Below the pieces are notes generated by a model. The model was not told the origin of the DNA. It made no database searches and was given only the letters and a program-made list of their open reading frames with translations. From Colimorpha sp045639845 (GTDB taxonomy: Bacteria > Bacteroidota > Bacteroidia > Bacteroidales > P3), in assembly GCA_045639845.1 (NCBI GenBank), contig JAZUDW010000063.1:1-33479 (forward strand): 33,479 nucleotides of DNA, given 5' to 3'. The position numbers and the translations under genes were made by a program. Of the stretch, positions 8,317 through 14,910 are shown piece after piece. Position 1 is the stretch's first letter; every line of letters starts with the position of its first letter.

Positions 8317-9129
8317 ATGGAAACTATCGATAACAATCGCTGGACAGAAATATCGCAGCAAAAGAAAAAATTAGGCTATCGCGATGTGCGTTCCTCGTTG
8401 GAATATCTACTTTTTACTGCTAAGACACCTCGTGTGGCGCTCTTGATCTCGGATAAGGTAGAACTGACTGATATGTTTCGCGGCATTGTCAAAAGCGTTT
8501 CTGACAAGATGGCTTTCAACGAGTTTAAGACCAACCTCTCTAATGCTCGCAATGTGGTCAACAAATTGAATATGCTCGCTCGCACGGATTGTAATCTTGT
8601 GGTGATTGTGGGTGCCGACGATGTCTTTGCGTTGGAGAATGTGGAGATGCTTGCTGTTTTATCTCAGTTTCCTCTTCCTACCACCTTGGTTACCGAACAC
8701 TACTCCCAGTTGCGCTACCTCCCTACTGTGGTGGATATGCTGGTATCTACGCCCGACGATTTGGCTCGTTTTGTGGCATCGATGGTTCAACGTGTCTCTA
8801 CGGTGTTGACGTCGTACAATGAAGTAGGATCTGTACGTGTGTCGGAACAGGAAACGGACGCTCACAATGATGCTTCGATGGAGGGTAAAACAGAAGTCCA
8901 TGCCGTCGTCGTTGAGCAAAGTGAATCACCATTTGTCCCGCTATGCAAAGATGATGAGGACCACCTTGCTCGGCAGCTTCAGTCTCTGGAACAGCAGACC
9001 AAAGAGCAAGCCGACCGTATGGCTGGGATGATTCGTCGAGTGAGACGTAGTAACCTTTTTCTCATCATTATGATGATTTTGGTTTTTGTCATGTGTCTCT
9101 TACAGTCTTTGAAACCGTTTCTTTTCTGA
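8317..9129 (+). CDS. Tail-anchored protein with an exonuclease VII large-subunit-like (XseA-like) core
   Basis: A 270-residue protein; the ATG at 8317 is preferred over upstream in-frame starts, which only add a short odd hydrophobic tail. Residues 38-165 follow the order of the XseA catalytic region: RVALLISDKVELTDMF resembles the IAVIxSxxAAGxxD strand-helix; DCNLVVIVGADD sits where DVIIVxRGGGS lies; FPLPTTLVTEH resembles IPVIxAIGHE; and H128 to T145-P146 has the same 17-residue spacing, with a shared Asp, as the family's GHExD...TPxxAA segment. The RGGGS and GHE residues are changed, so nuclease activity is doubtful. Residues 212-240 are a coiled-coil candidate and 246-266 a C-terminal transmembrane helix. 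The N-terminal OB fold and long coiled coil of true XseA are absent. The homology was judged by eye. Confidence 0.6.
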   Translation: METIDNNRWTEISQQKKKLGYRDVRSSLEYLLFTAKTPRVALLISDKVELTDMFRGIVKSVSDKMAFNEFKTNLSNARNVVNKLNMLARTDCNLVVIVGADDVFALENVEMLAVLSQFPLPTTLVTEHYSQLRYLPTVVDMLVSTPDDLARFVASMVQRVSTVLTSYNEVGSVRVSEQETDAHNDASMEGKTEVHAVVVEQSESPFVPLCKDDEDHLARQLQSLEQQTKEQADRMAGMIRRVRRSNLFLIIMMILVFVMCLLQSLKPFLF

Positions 9130-9144
9130 CTAGTATAACTTTTG

Positions 9145-9250
9145 ACACTATAGTAGTGTAAGTCTTTCACAGTACTACTGTGGCGTCCTTCGCAGTACTA
9201 TAGTGAGACCTATCACAGTACTATAGTGAAGCCTTCACTGTAGTACTGTT
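9145..9250. repeat. Array of five ~15-bp imperfect palindromes, 23-bp period
   Basis: Palindromic units start at 9145, 9168, 9191, 9214 and 9236, giving spacings of 23, 23, 23 and 22 bp. Examples are ACACTATAGTAGTGT, CACAGTACTACTGTG and CACAGTACTATAGTG. Spacers are about 8 bp and share a CTTTC/CCTTC-like sequence before each unit. The array begins 16 bp after the stop of the ExoVII-like gene. Confidence 0.85.
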
Positions 9251-9293
9251 CTTTTTAGTGATGCAAAAAATAAATTGGTACGCTTTTGCTTCA

Positions 9294-9408
9294 GTGATGA
9301 TGAAATAATAAGTTGGCTCCATTTCTGTCGCTGACTGTGACTCCACTATCCGAAGTGGAGCTAACATCTACACAATCCGAGGCGTCAACTTATTTTTTAT
9401 TATCATAA
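9294..9408. mobile_element. MITE-like element with inverted ends (copy 3, short)
   Basis: The left end GTGATGATGAAATAATAAGT continues TGGCTCC. The right end, read on the other strand, is TTATGATAATAAAAAATAAG followed by TTGACGCC, so the two ends form an imperfect inverted repeat of about 25 bp. The interior has a stem, CTCCACTATCCGAAGTGGAG (9351-9370). The same end sequence and the CTCCACTTCGGATAGTG module recur at 26663. It encodes no protein, so any movement would need a transposase supplied elsewhere. Confidence 0.6.
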
Positions 9409-9488
9409 TAAAGGGAGAGAATGATGGTTTTCAACAAACAAACACTCCATATGCTTCTCTGTTTTTTGCAAAGTTCTTCGAGGGCTTG

Positions 9489-9588
9489 AGCAAAGCTCTT
9501 CTATGGCTTGAGCAGAGCTCTGTGAAGGCCTTAGCAGAGCTCTGCGTAGGGTCAAGCAGAACTCTGCTGAGAATAATAAAAAGCTCTT
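9489..9588. repeat. Array of five 12-bp palindromes, exact 22-bp period
   Basis: Units start at 9489, 9511, 9533, 9555 and 9577, all exactly 22 bp apart. Two units are AGCAGAGCTCTG; the others are AGCAAAGCTCTT, AGCAGAACTCTG and a decayed TAAAAAGCTCTT. Unit 3 extends to the perfect 12-bp palindrome GCAGAGCTCTGC (9534-9545). Spacers are about 10 bp and include GGCTTG/GGCCTT-like sequence. The palindrome differs from that of the 23-bp array upstream. Confidence 0.85.
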
Positions 9589-9720
9589 CTGTTCATACAG
9601 AACGGGAGTGGATTTTTGATTGTTTTGTTGCGCTCTTCTTGTCTTAGGGGTTAATTTCGATAGAAGGAAGATCTAGCTATACCAGCGAGGCATCCGTTGA
9701 TTTCGAAATGTACGGATAGG

Positions 9721-9755
9721 AATATAAAATGAAAGCACCTCGTTGAGGTGCTTTC
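9721..9755 (-). terminator. Intrinsic terminator of the tRNA-Cys transcript
   Basis: A perfect 11-bp stem, GAAAGCACCTC/GAGGTGCTTTC (9731-9741 and 9745-9755), with a 3-nt loop. On the minus strand it is followed by ATTTTATATT, directly downstream of the tRNA. Confidence 0.85.
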
Positions 9756-9758
9756 TTG

Positions 9759-9829
9759 AGGTCGCTTCCGGATTTGAACCGGAGTAGCAGGTTTTGCAGA
9801 CCTGTGCCTAGCCGCTCGGCCAAACGACC
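9759..9829 (-). tRNA. tRNA-Cys (anticodon GCA)
   Basis: On the minus strand, the acceptor stem GGTCGTT pairs with AGCGACC (one G-U pair), discriminator T. The D-arm contains GCCGAGCGGCTAGGC. The anticodon stem is CAGGT/ACCTG with loop CTGCAAA, giving anticodon GCA. The T-arm is CCGG-TTCAAAT-CCGG. CCA is not encoded. A promoter lies upstream at 9863-9894 and a terminator directly downstream. Confidence 0.95.
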
Positions 9830-9862
9830 TTTTGTCTTCCGATTATCTCTTAAAAGACTTTG

Positions 9863-9894
9863 CAAAAGTACGAACATTTTTGGAACTGACCAAA
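9863..9894 (-). promoter_or_regulatory. Promoter of tRNA-Cys
   Basis: Reading the minus strand, TTTG (9891-9894) is followed 20 bp later by TACTTTTG (9863-9870), an exact TAnnTTTG -7 box. The tRNA 5' end lies about 34 nt further on. Confidence 0.7.
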
Positions 9895-9907
9895 TTTTTT
9901 TTAGTCT

Positions 9908-10702
9908 TTATCCATATACCTTTACTTCAATTCCTTTGTTCTTAATACGTTGTGCGTATAAATTTAATTCTTCTACATCTAGTTTTCTAAGCCATTTGGC
10001 GGGTGTGGCACGGTCCAGAGAGTACAACATTACATATTTTGGGTTGATTTTTTTCAAGATATCCATGTATGGTTCGAACTGTTCGTCGGTGATATTGCTC
10101 ACGGTATTACCCTCGTCGTCGGTGCCGTCGAAGAGGAGTGTTTGGATGATGCCATCGCTGCCAAAGCGAATCAGACTGTCGATGAGTTGCTCCCATGTGC
10201 AACCGTTGTTGCCTTCGTCGCTGTGGTCGATGTTGCGGTTGATGAGGCGACGCATCTCGTCGGTGCCTGCATCGAGTTTTAAGCAAGGGTTGGTGAGGCG
10301 TTTGATGGCTTCGAAGATCTCGGGTCTGTGAAGTTGGGTGGCATTGGTGAGCAGGGTGGTGGCTGCTTGGGGGTAATACTTGTCGCGCATCTCGCACACG
10401 AGATCTACGATAGCGGGAAATTCGGGATAGAGTGTAGGCTCTCCGTTGCCTGCAAAAGTGAGTGAATCGACGGTGACACCCATGTCCTTCAGCTGTTGCA
10501 GACGTTGCTCAAGCTGCATTCTCACTTCGCTGGGTGTGCTATATACCATGGCGGCATGTTCCGACTCTCTGTTCCATCCGCATTCGCAGTAAATGCAGTC
10601 GTACGAGCAGTATTTGTGTTGAAGAGGAAGAAGGTTTACTCCCAATGAGTTGCCTAGACGGCGGCTGTGGATGGGGCCTACGATGGTGTTTTCGAATAAC
10701 AT
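9908..10702 (-). CDS. Radical SAM protein (COG0731-like Fe-S oxidoreductase)
   Basis: A 264-residue protein with the radical SAM cluster motif CSYDCIYC (C32, C36, C39), which binds a 4Fe-4S cluster and S-adenosylmethionine. The N-terminus IVGPIHSRRLGNSLGVNLLP matches the typical opening of the COG0731 group, and TFAGNGEPTLYPEF is the GGEPT-type SAM-binding motif. The substrate is not evident; COG0731 members are annotated only broadly. The ATG at 10702 gives the expected N-terminus. The gene lies upstream of tRNA-Cys on the same strand, with the tRNA's own promoter in the 78-bp gap, so they are probably separate transcripts. Confidence 0.85.
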   Translation of the reverse strand: MLFENTIVGPIHSRRLGNSLGVNLLPLQHKYCSYDCIYCECGWNRESEHAAMVYSTPSEVRMQLEQRLQQLKDMGVTVDSLTFAGNGEPTLYPEFPAIVDLVCEMRDKYYPQAATTLLTNATQLHRPEIFEAIKRLTNPCLKLDAGTDEMRRLINRNIDHSDEGNNGCTWEQLIDSLIRFGSDGIIQTLLFDGTDDEGNTVSNITDEQFEPYMDILKKINPKYVMLYSLDRATPAKWLRKLDVEELNLYAQRIKNKGIEVKVYG

Positions 10703-10864
10703 GATGCGGGTTGATTATATGTGGTGAATGCTGTTCTTTTTTTTTCTTGTTCGATGTGTGGTTTGCACAAGGTTGCTCCTACTCTGTGTGCGTTGGCAGA
10801 AGGGGATGTTGGTTATCTATGGCCTACCTTTTATTGGTTGGAGGAGGGTAGATGGTTTGGGTTA

Positions 10865-11401
10865 TTATTGTAGTGATAGTTGGGTGTTCTTTTGAGCAGA
10901 GAGCATCGAGTCGGCCGAGACGGTACGGAAGTTTCTTTTCTTCATCTCGTCGATAGAGAGCTTGTTGTTTTTGGTAGCCTGGAACAATGAGGGTACTTCA
11001 TCGAGAGGGAAGTGCGCTTTCCACTGGTTGTTTCGTTTACGCATAGCCAGCTCTTGGTTGGTGGCCCTGCTTCTAGGTGTCTCTTTTGTATAGGTTACGA
11101 TAGCGGTAGTATCGTCGATGATTTCAATGTTGTTGATGCTGATAGAGGCTGGCATTTCGGCCTCGCAGTTGGCTCGCAGTGTGGCGTTGGTGTCGTACTG
11201 AGGGGCGAGGTATTGGTTGATGAAAGCGATGTAGGTGTCGATCGTTTCTTGGGTAGCAAAGGGTACTGCCTCTTGCTGACGGTAGTTGGCCATGGCGGTG
11301 AGGTAGCCAGTGGCGGCTTCGGTGATTTGTTTCTTGTCGTTGTTGCAGGCCGAAAGGATGCTGCAAGCCGCTAAGATAAGGACGGAAAAAGTGCGTCTCA
11401 T
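10865..11401 (-). CDS. Lipoprotein with DUF4878-like fold
   Basis: A 178-residue protein with an SpII signal (MRRTFSVLILAACSILSACN; lipobox LSAC, Cys19), so it should be lipidated and exported. The mature part starts with a helix (AATGYLTAMANYRQQEAVPF) and continues with strands including IEIIDDTTAIVTYTKETP and NNQWKAHFPLDEVPSLF. This helix-then-sheet order resembles NTF2-like DUF4878 lipoproteins, which have no known function. The family assignment is by pattern only. The gene follows the terminator of its upstream neighbour, so it is probably transcribed separately. Confidence 0.65.
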   Translation of the reverse strand: MRRTFSVLILAACSILSACNNDKKQITEAATGYLTAMANYRQQEAVPFATQETIDTYIAFINQYLAPQYDTNATLRANCEAEMPASISINNIEIIDDTTAIVTYTKETPRSRATNQELAMRKRNNQWKAHFPLDEVPSLFQATKNNKLSIDEMKKRNFRTVSADSMLSAQKNTQLSLQ

Positions 11402-11451
11402 GGTTGTGTTGAAGACTATGATAATGTGTGATAGACTCTGAATGAGTTGGT

Positions 11452-11490
11452 AAAAAAAAGTCCGGATAGTTTTTTTTGTATCCGGACTTT
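11452..11490 (-). terminator. Intrinsic terminator after the Ala/Lys-rich lipoprotein
   Basis: A perfect 12-bp stem, AAAGTCCGGATA (11457-11468) with TATCCGGACTTT (11479-11490). On the minus strand it is followed by a T8 run. Confidence 0.85.
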
Positions 11491-11508
11491 GTTGAGCGTA
11501 AATAATGA

Positions 11509-11940
11509 TTATTTAGCTACAGAGAAGGTCTTACCAGCAGGCTTTTTGTCGTTGTTTTCCATCTTGTTGGTAACTTCCTGTTTGGTCTGAGTTGCACCAG
11601 TCTGAGAGAAGGTCTTGCCAGCGGTACCAGTTTTACCAGCTTCAGCTTTGTTGGCAACCTTGTTGTCAGTCTTAGGAGCCTCTTTCTTAGCAGCGGGAGC
11701 TACTTTTTTGCCAGATTTAGCAGCGGCGATGCTGTCGGCGATGCGGATGCTGTCGGCGATGCGAGCTTCTTCCATTGCCATTTCTTCAGCAGCGATGCTG
11801 TCGGCGATGCGAATGCTATCGGCGATACGAGCAGCTTCGATGGAATCTTCGTTTACTGCGGGTTCTGCATTATTGTTGCAAGATACGGCGAAAACCATTG
11901 CCAAAGCGGCGAGACCTAAAAATTTGAAAGATTTTTTCAT
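11509..11940 (-). CDS. Short low-complexity lipoprotein with RIADSI repeats
   Basis: The ATG at 11940 gives MKKSFKFLGLAALAMVFAVS followed by lipobox Cys21, so the protein should be a lipoprotein of 143 residues. The first part of the mature chain contains four copies of RIADSI in two pairs (ARIADSIRIADSIAA twice), separated by EEMAMEE, which predicts a charged helix or coiled coil. The rest is Lys/Ala/Thr-rich and probably disordered (PAAKKEAPKTDNKVANKAEA), and GKTFS occurs twice. No enzyme fold is visible. The signal peptide closely resembles that of the next lipoprotein upstream (MKNVFKFLGIAFVASMLLTAC), also at DNA level. A strong terminator follows. Confidence 0.75.
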   Translation of the reverse strand: MKKSFKFLGLAALAMVFAVSCNNNAEPAVNEDSIEAARIADSIRIADSIAAEEMAMEEARIADSIRIADSIAAAKSGKKVAPAAKKEAPKTDNKVANKAEAGKTGTAGKTFSQTGATQTKQEVTNKMENNDKKPAGKTFSVAK

Positions 11941-11973
11941 TTCTTTGTTAAGTGATTGAATTATGTAATTCAT

Positions 11974-12011
11974 TAATAAAATAAGACTCACCCGTAGTGA
12001 GTGAGTCTTAT
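11974..12011 (-). terminator. Intrinsic terminator after the InlB-repeat lipoprotein
   Basis: A perfect 11-bp stem, ATAAGACTCAC (11981-11991) with GTGAGTCTTAT (12001-12011). On the minus strand it is followed by TTTATTAATG. Confidence 0.75.
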
Positions 12012-12026
12012 CTTATAGCTAATTAA

Positions 12027-12785
12027 TTAGCGACGGATAGCTTTACCACCATTAACGAGGGCAGCCTCGATCATGGTAACGGTCATGTTCTTGCGACCAG
12101 CGGTAGCGAAGTCTTCACCGTTTACGAGAACAGCGAGAGCGTCGAACATAACAGCGCTGAAGGTAGCGGATACTTTACCAGCGGTGAGGTCATATTTGGT
12201 TACGTTAGCGGTGCAGCTTTCTGCCCACCAGTCACCGTAGTAGTTCTGACCATCGGTAAGAGAGGTTTCTGCATAGTATTCAATCCAGTTGAATTTCTCA
12301 TTGGTCCAACCAGACTGTACGTCGTAGGTGTCAGAGAAGTTGCCAGTAGCGGGGCCCATGAGGGTAACGTCAGCGATGGGGAAGTTCTGACCATTGGGGT
12401 CTTCTATCAGACGAGCGTAGAACAGGTCATAGCTGGCATAGTCAGCAGCTTCGCAAGTAGCGGGGGTCCAGGTGTTGTCACCGAAGGTAACGCTGGTAGC
12501 ACCAGCGGCACCCATCTCAACGAAGTTAGCGGTAAGCTCAACATTTTCAGTTACGGTGAAGGTGTAAGGATTAGCGGTTTCGCCGTTGCTCCAGTTTACG
12601 AATACGTAACCTTCGTTAGCGGTAGCTTCGAGGGTGCACTGTTCGCCATCGTTGAAGTTACCAGCGCCCTTTACAGAACCCATGGTAGCGTCGCAATTAA
12701 CGGTAACGGTGAAGTCTTTGCCGCAAGCGGTGAGAAGCATGCTTGCTACGAAGGCAATGCCTAAAAATTTGAATACGTTTTTCAT
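12027..12785 (-). CDS. Lipoprotein with InlB-B/Flg_new-type beta repeat
   Basis: A 252-residue protein with an SpII signal (MKNVFKFLGIAFVASMLLTAC, Cys21). Residues ~25-90 form one beta-grasp repeat of the divergent InlB-B type: FTVTVNCDATMGSVKGAG, then ANEGYVFVNWSNGETANPYT, ending VELTANF. The remaining ~160 residues are a separate beta-rich domain (SVTFGDNTWTPATCEAADYA, DVQSGWTNEKFNWIEYYAET) that I do not recognise; it has the feel of a Bacteroidota surface lipoprotein. A ligand-binding role is likely but unproven. Codons are uniform (GTA, GCA, ACC), suggesting strong expression, which fits the TATTTTTG box upstream and the strong terminator. Confidence 0.8.
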   Translation of the reverse strand: MKNVFKFLGIAFVASMLLTACGKDFTVTVNCDATMGSVKGAGNFNDGEQCTLEATANEGYVFVNWSNGETANPYTFTVTENVELTANFVEMGAAGATSVTFGDNTWTPATCEAADYASYDLFYARLIEDPNGQNFPIADVTLMGPATGNFSDTYDVQSGWTNEKFNWIEYYAETSLTDGQNYYGDWWAESCTANVTKYDLTAGKVSATFSAVMFDALAVLVNGEDFATAGRKNMTVTMIEAALVNGGKAIRR

Positions 12786-12849
12786 TTGACTTTAATTTTA
12801 AATTGTTTATAAATAATTATACTTTAAGTTTCGTGCATTAAAATTTTTG

Positions 12850-12857
12850 CAAAAATA
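12850..12857 (-). promoter_or_regulatory. Possible -7 box for the InlB-repeat lipoprotein
   Basis: TATTTTTG on the minus strand matches TAnnTTTG and lies about 65 nt upstream of the ATG at 12785. No clear TTTG was found at the -33 distance. Confidence 0.35.
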
Positions 12858-12940
12858 CGAGTTTTTTCTTTATTGTTGAAAAAAAAGTTTTTTTTTCTTC
12901 TTTCCAGTTGTCAGTAGGGGTAAAGTACGATGGGTTGATG

Positions 12941-14077
12941 TTATTGGTTCTTAATGTCTAAAGCGTTGCGTATTCCGTTGCCTAAAAGCATAAAAGCAAG
13001 AACGATTAGCATGATGGCCAGTCCTGGAAGAAGTGCCAAATAGGCCGAGTCGAGCAAAATATAACCGTAATTGTCTTTTACCATCCCGCCCCATGAGGGC
13101 ATGGGGGGCTGTACGCCTATGCCGAGGAAGCTGAGTCCTGCTTCTAGGAGTATGGCACTGGCAAAGTTGGAAGCTGTCACCACGATCACAGCGCCCATGA
13201 TGTTGGGTAGTATGTGTCGTAGTATGATGCGGAGGGTGCCGTAGCCGAGTGCTCGAGCGGCTTCCACAAATTCTTTCTCTTTAATTGAAAATACTTGTCC
13301 GCGTACCACACGTGCAATATCTACCCACATTGTGAGGCCTACGGCAACAAATACTTGCCAAAACCCCTTGCCCAAGGCAAAGGTGATGGCTATCACCAGA
13401 AGTACTGTCGGTATAGACCATACTACGTTGATAATCCACATGATAATATTGTCAATCCATCCGCCGTAGTAGGCTGCCAAGGCACCCATCAGGATGCCGA
13501 TAACCAAGGCTATAAATATGGCAATGAAACCTATGGACAGACTTACTCGGCTGCCGATCATAATTTGGCTGAGTACATCGCGCCCGTAGCCGTCGGTGCC
13601 TAGGATGAATGTGCGGGTATGGATATCCACTAGCTGTGATCGGGCATAGCGCCGTATCTCTCCTTCGTTGGGCACAGATCCAGTGAATGTTTCGATCTCA
13701 ATGCTGTCACCCACTATGCGGTGGGCGTAGATCGGGATAGCGGTATAAGGCAGCGGTTCGCCGTAGAGCATACGGTGCAGTATGCCATGGTGCTCGGGCG
13801 GGAGGCTGTCATTGGTGCTGATATAGGCAAAGGTGGCTTTCGAAAAAGGCTTCTGCGTGGCGAGCTCTAGGTATTGCTGGTTGCAATAGGGAGTTTTGTC
13901 GGGCGTGATAAGGTAGCCTAGCATAGCCATCAGTGTGAACAGACCTATCACTATCACGCTGACGACGGCCAGTGTATCGTGGCTGAATCGCTTCAGTGTA
14001 AGTGTGTTGAGTGAAGTGCTGTGTCGGGAAGCTTCTTCTCTGGCAAACCGATGGCTCTTTCTGTTCAATAGATTCAT
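12941..14077 (-). CDS. ABC transporter permease, OppC/DppC type
   Basis: A 378-residue inner-membrane permease of the peptide/nickel importer family. TM1 lies at about 37-57. The DPPC core begins with LGTDGYGRDVLSQIMIGSRV (159-178), followed by five further TM segments; the EAA loop that contacts the ATPase is FVEAARALGYGTLRIILRHI (270-289). Between TM1 and the core is a ~100-residue extracytoplasmic insertion (60-155) containing polar segments such as TKPFSK-like and FTGSVPNEGEIRRYARSQ, longer than in classical OppC. No OppB partner, ATPase or binding protein is encoded nearby, so it must pair with components elsewhere. It is the last gene of the five-gene minus-strand cluster, 22 bp after the SufT-like gene. 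The substrate is unknown. Confidence 0.9.
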   Translation of the reverse strand: MNLLNRKSHRFAREEASRHSTSLNTLTLKRFSHDTLAVVSVIVIGLFTLMAMLGYLITPDKTPYCNQQYLELATQKPFSKATFAYISTNDSLPPEHHGILHRMLYGEPLPYTAIPIYAHRIVGDSIEIETFTGSVPNEGEIRRYARSQLVDIHTRTFILGTDGYGRDVLSQIMIGSRVSLSIGFIAIFIALVIGILMGALAAYYGGWIDNIIMWIINVVWSIPTVLLVIAITFALGKGFWQVFVAVGLTMWVDIARVVRGQVFSIKEKEFVEAARALGYGTLRIILRHILPNIMGAVIVVTASNFASAILLEAGLSFLGIGVQPPMPSWGGMVKDNYGYILLDSAYLALLPGLAIMLIVLAFMLLGNGIRNALDIKNQ

Positions 14078-14099
14078 GGCAGGCTAAGAAGGTCGTTGG

Positions 14100-14420
14100 C
14101 TACAAGAATCCCAGTTCCAGTTTGGCTTCTTCGCTTAGGTTGGCATACGACCATTCGGGGGTGAAGGTGAGCTCTACTTCTACTTTGTTCACTCCGCTTA
14201 TGTAGCTGGTCATTTGGCGCACTTCGGCTAGCATGTTCTCCGTCTCGGGACAGTTGGGTGCCGTCATGGTCATGGTGATTTTTAGGTTTAGATCGTCGTC
14301 CACGTCGATACCGTAGATAAGCCCCAAATCGTAGATGTTGACGGGTATTTCAGGGTCGTATATGTTTTTCAGGCAGTTGATGGCCGATTCTTTGATGGTT
14401 TCTTTGTTGATGGTATCCAT
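14100..14420 (-). CDS. SufT-like DUF59 (MIP18 family) protein
   Basis: A 106-residue single-domain DUF59 protein. It has the family motifs YDPEIPVNIYDLGLIYGI (21-38) and MTAPNCPE with the conserved Cys57. Such proteins act in iron-sulphur cluster assembly or delivery. The ATG at 14420 replaces a longer upstream frame that overlaps sufE. The gene starts 14 bp after the sufE stop, which supports a shared Fe-S role and a shared transcript. The name sufT is not assigned firmly because several DUF59 families exist. Confidence 0.85.
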   Translation of the reverse strand: MDTINKETIKESAINCLKNIYDPEIPVNIYDLGLIYGIDVDDDLNLKITMTMTAPNCPETENMLAEVRQMTSYISGVNKVEVELTFTPEWSYANLSEEAKLELGFL

Positions 14421-14434
14421 AATTTTATGTGTGA

Positions 14435-14854
14435 TTATTGTTTGGCAGAGAAGGCCAGCGCGTACATCTTGATTTGTTTCATCATAGAGGTGAGGCCGTT
14501 GGAACGGGTGGGGGAGAGGTGTTCTTTGAGGCCGATGGCATCGATAAACGAGAGCTGCGAGGCGAGGATATCGTCGGGTGTCTGGTCGCTGAGTGCTCTG
14601 ATGAGCAGTGATATAATGCCTTTGGTGATGACGGCATCGCTGTCGGCACGGAAGTGAAGTCTGCCTTCGATGTTTTGGCAGCTGAGCCATACGCGCGACT
14701 GGCATCCTTTGATGAGGTTGGCCTCGGTCTTGTCCTTTTCGTCTATGATGGGGCATTCTTTGCCCAATTCTATCAAGTAGGCGTATTTGTCCATCCAATC
14801 TTCAAAATTGGAAAACTCGTCTATGATGGATTGTTCGATTTCTTCAATGGTCAT
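14435..14854 (-). CDS. sufE: Cysteine desulfuration protein SufE
   Basis: A 139-residue protein. It has the SufE active-site motif LIKGCQSRVWL with Cys51, which accepts sulphur from the SufS desulfurase, and the conserved C-terminal helix region (DAIGLKEHLSPTRSNGL). The length is right for the family. It is followed after 14 bp by the SufT-like gene and preceded by the LptF/G-type gene. The core suf operon (sufBCDS) is not in this window, so sufE is separated from it here. Confidence 0.93.
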   Translation of the reverse strand: MTIEEIEQSIIDEFSNFEDWMDKYAYLIELGKECPIIDEKDKTEANLIKGCQSRVWLSCQNIEGRLHFRADSDAVITKGIISLLIRALSDQTPDDILASQLSFIDAIGLKEHLSPTRSNGLTSMMKQIKMYALAFSAKQ

Positions 14855-14910
14855 GAGGTATAGGGTTGTAGATTATTTTTTATATTTTAATAATGATGAA
14901 AATGCAAATG

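Noticed and set aside
9145..9588. CRISPR array
   Set aside because: Repeats are 12-15-bp palindromes with 8-10-bp spacers that are themselves similar; there are no 25-36-bp identical repeats, no unique ~30-bp spacers and no cas genes.
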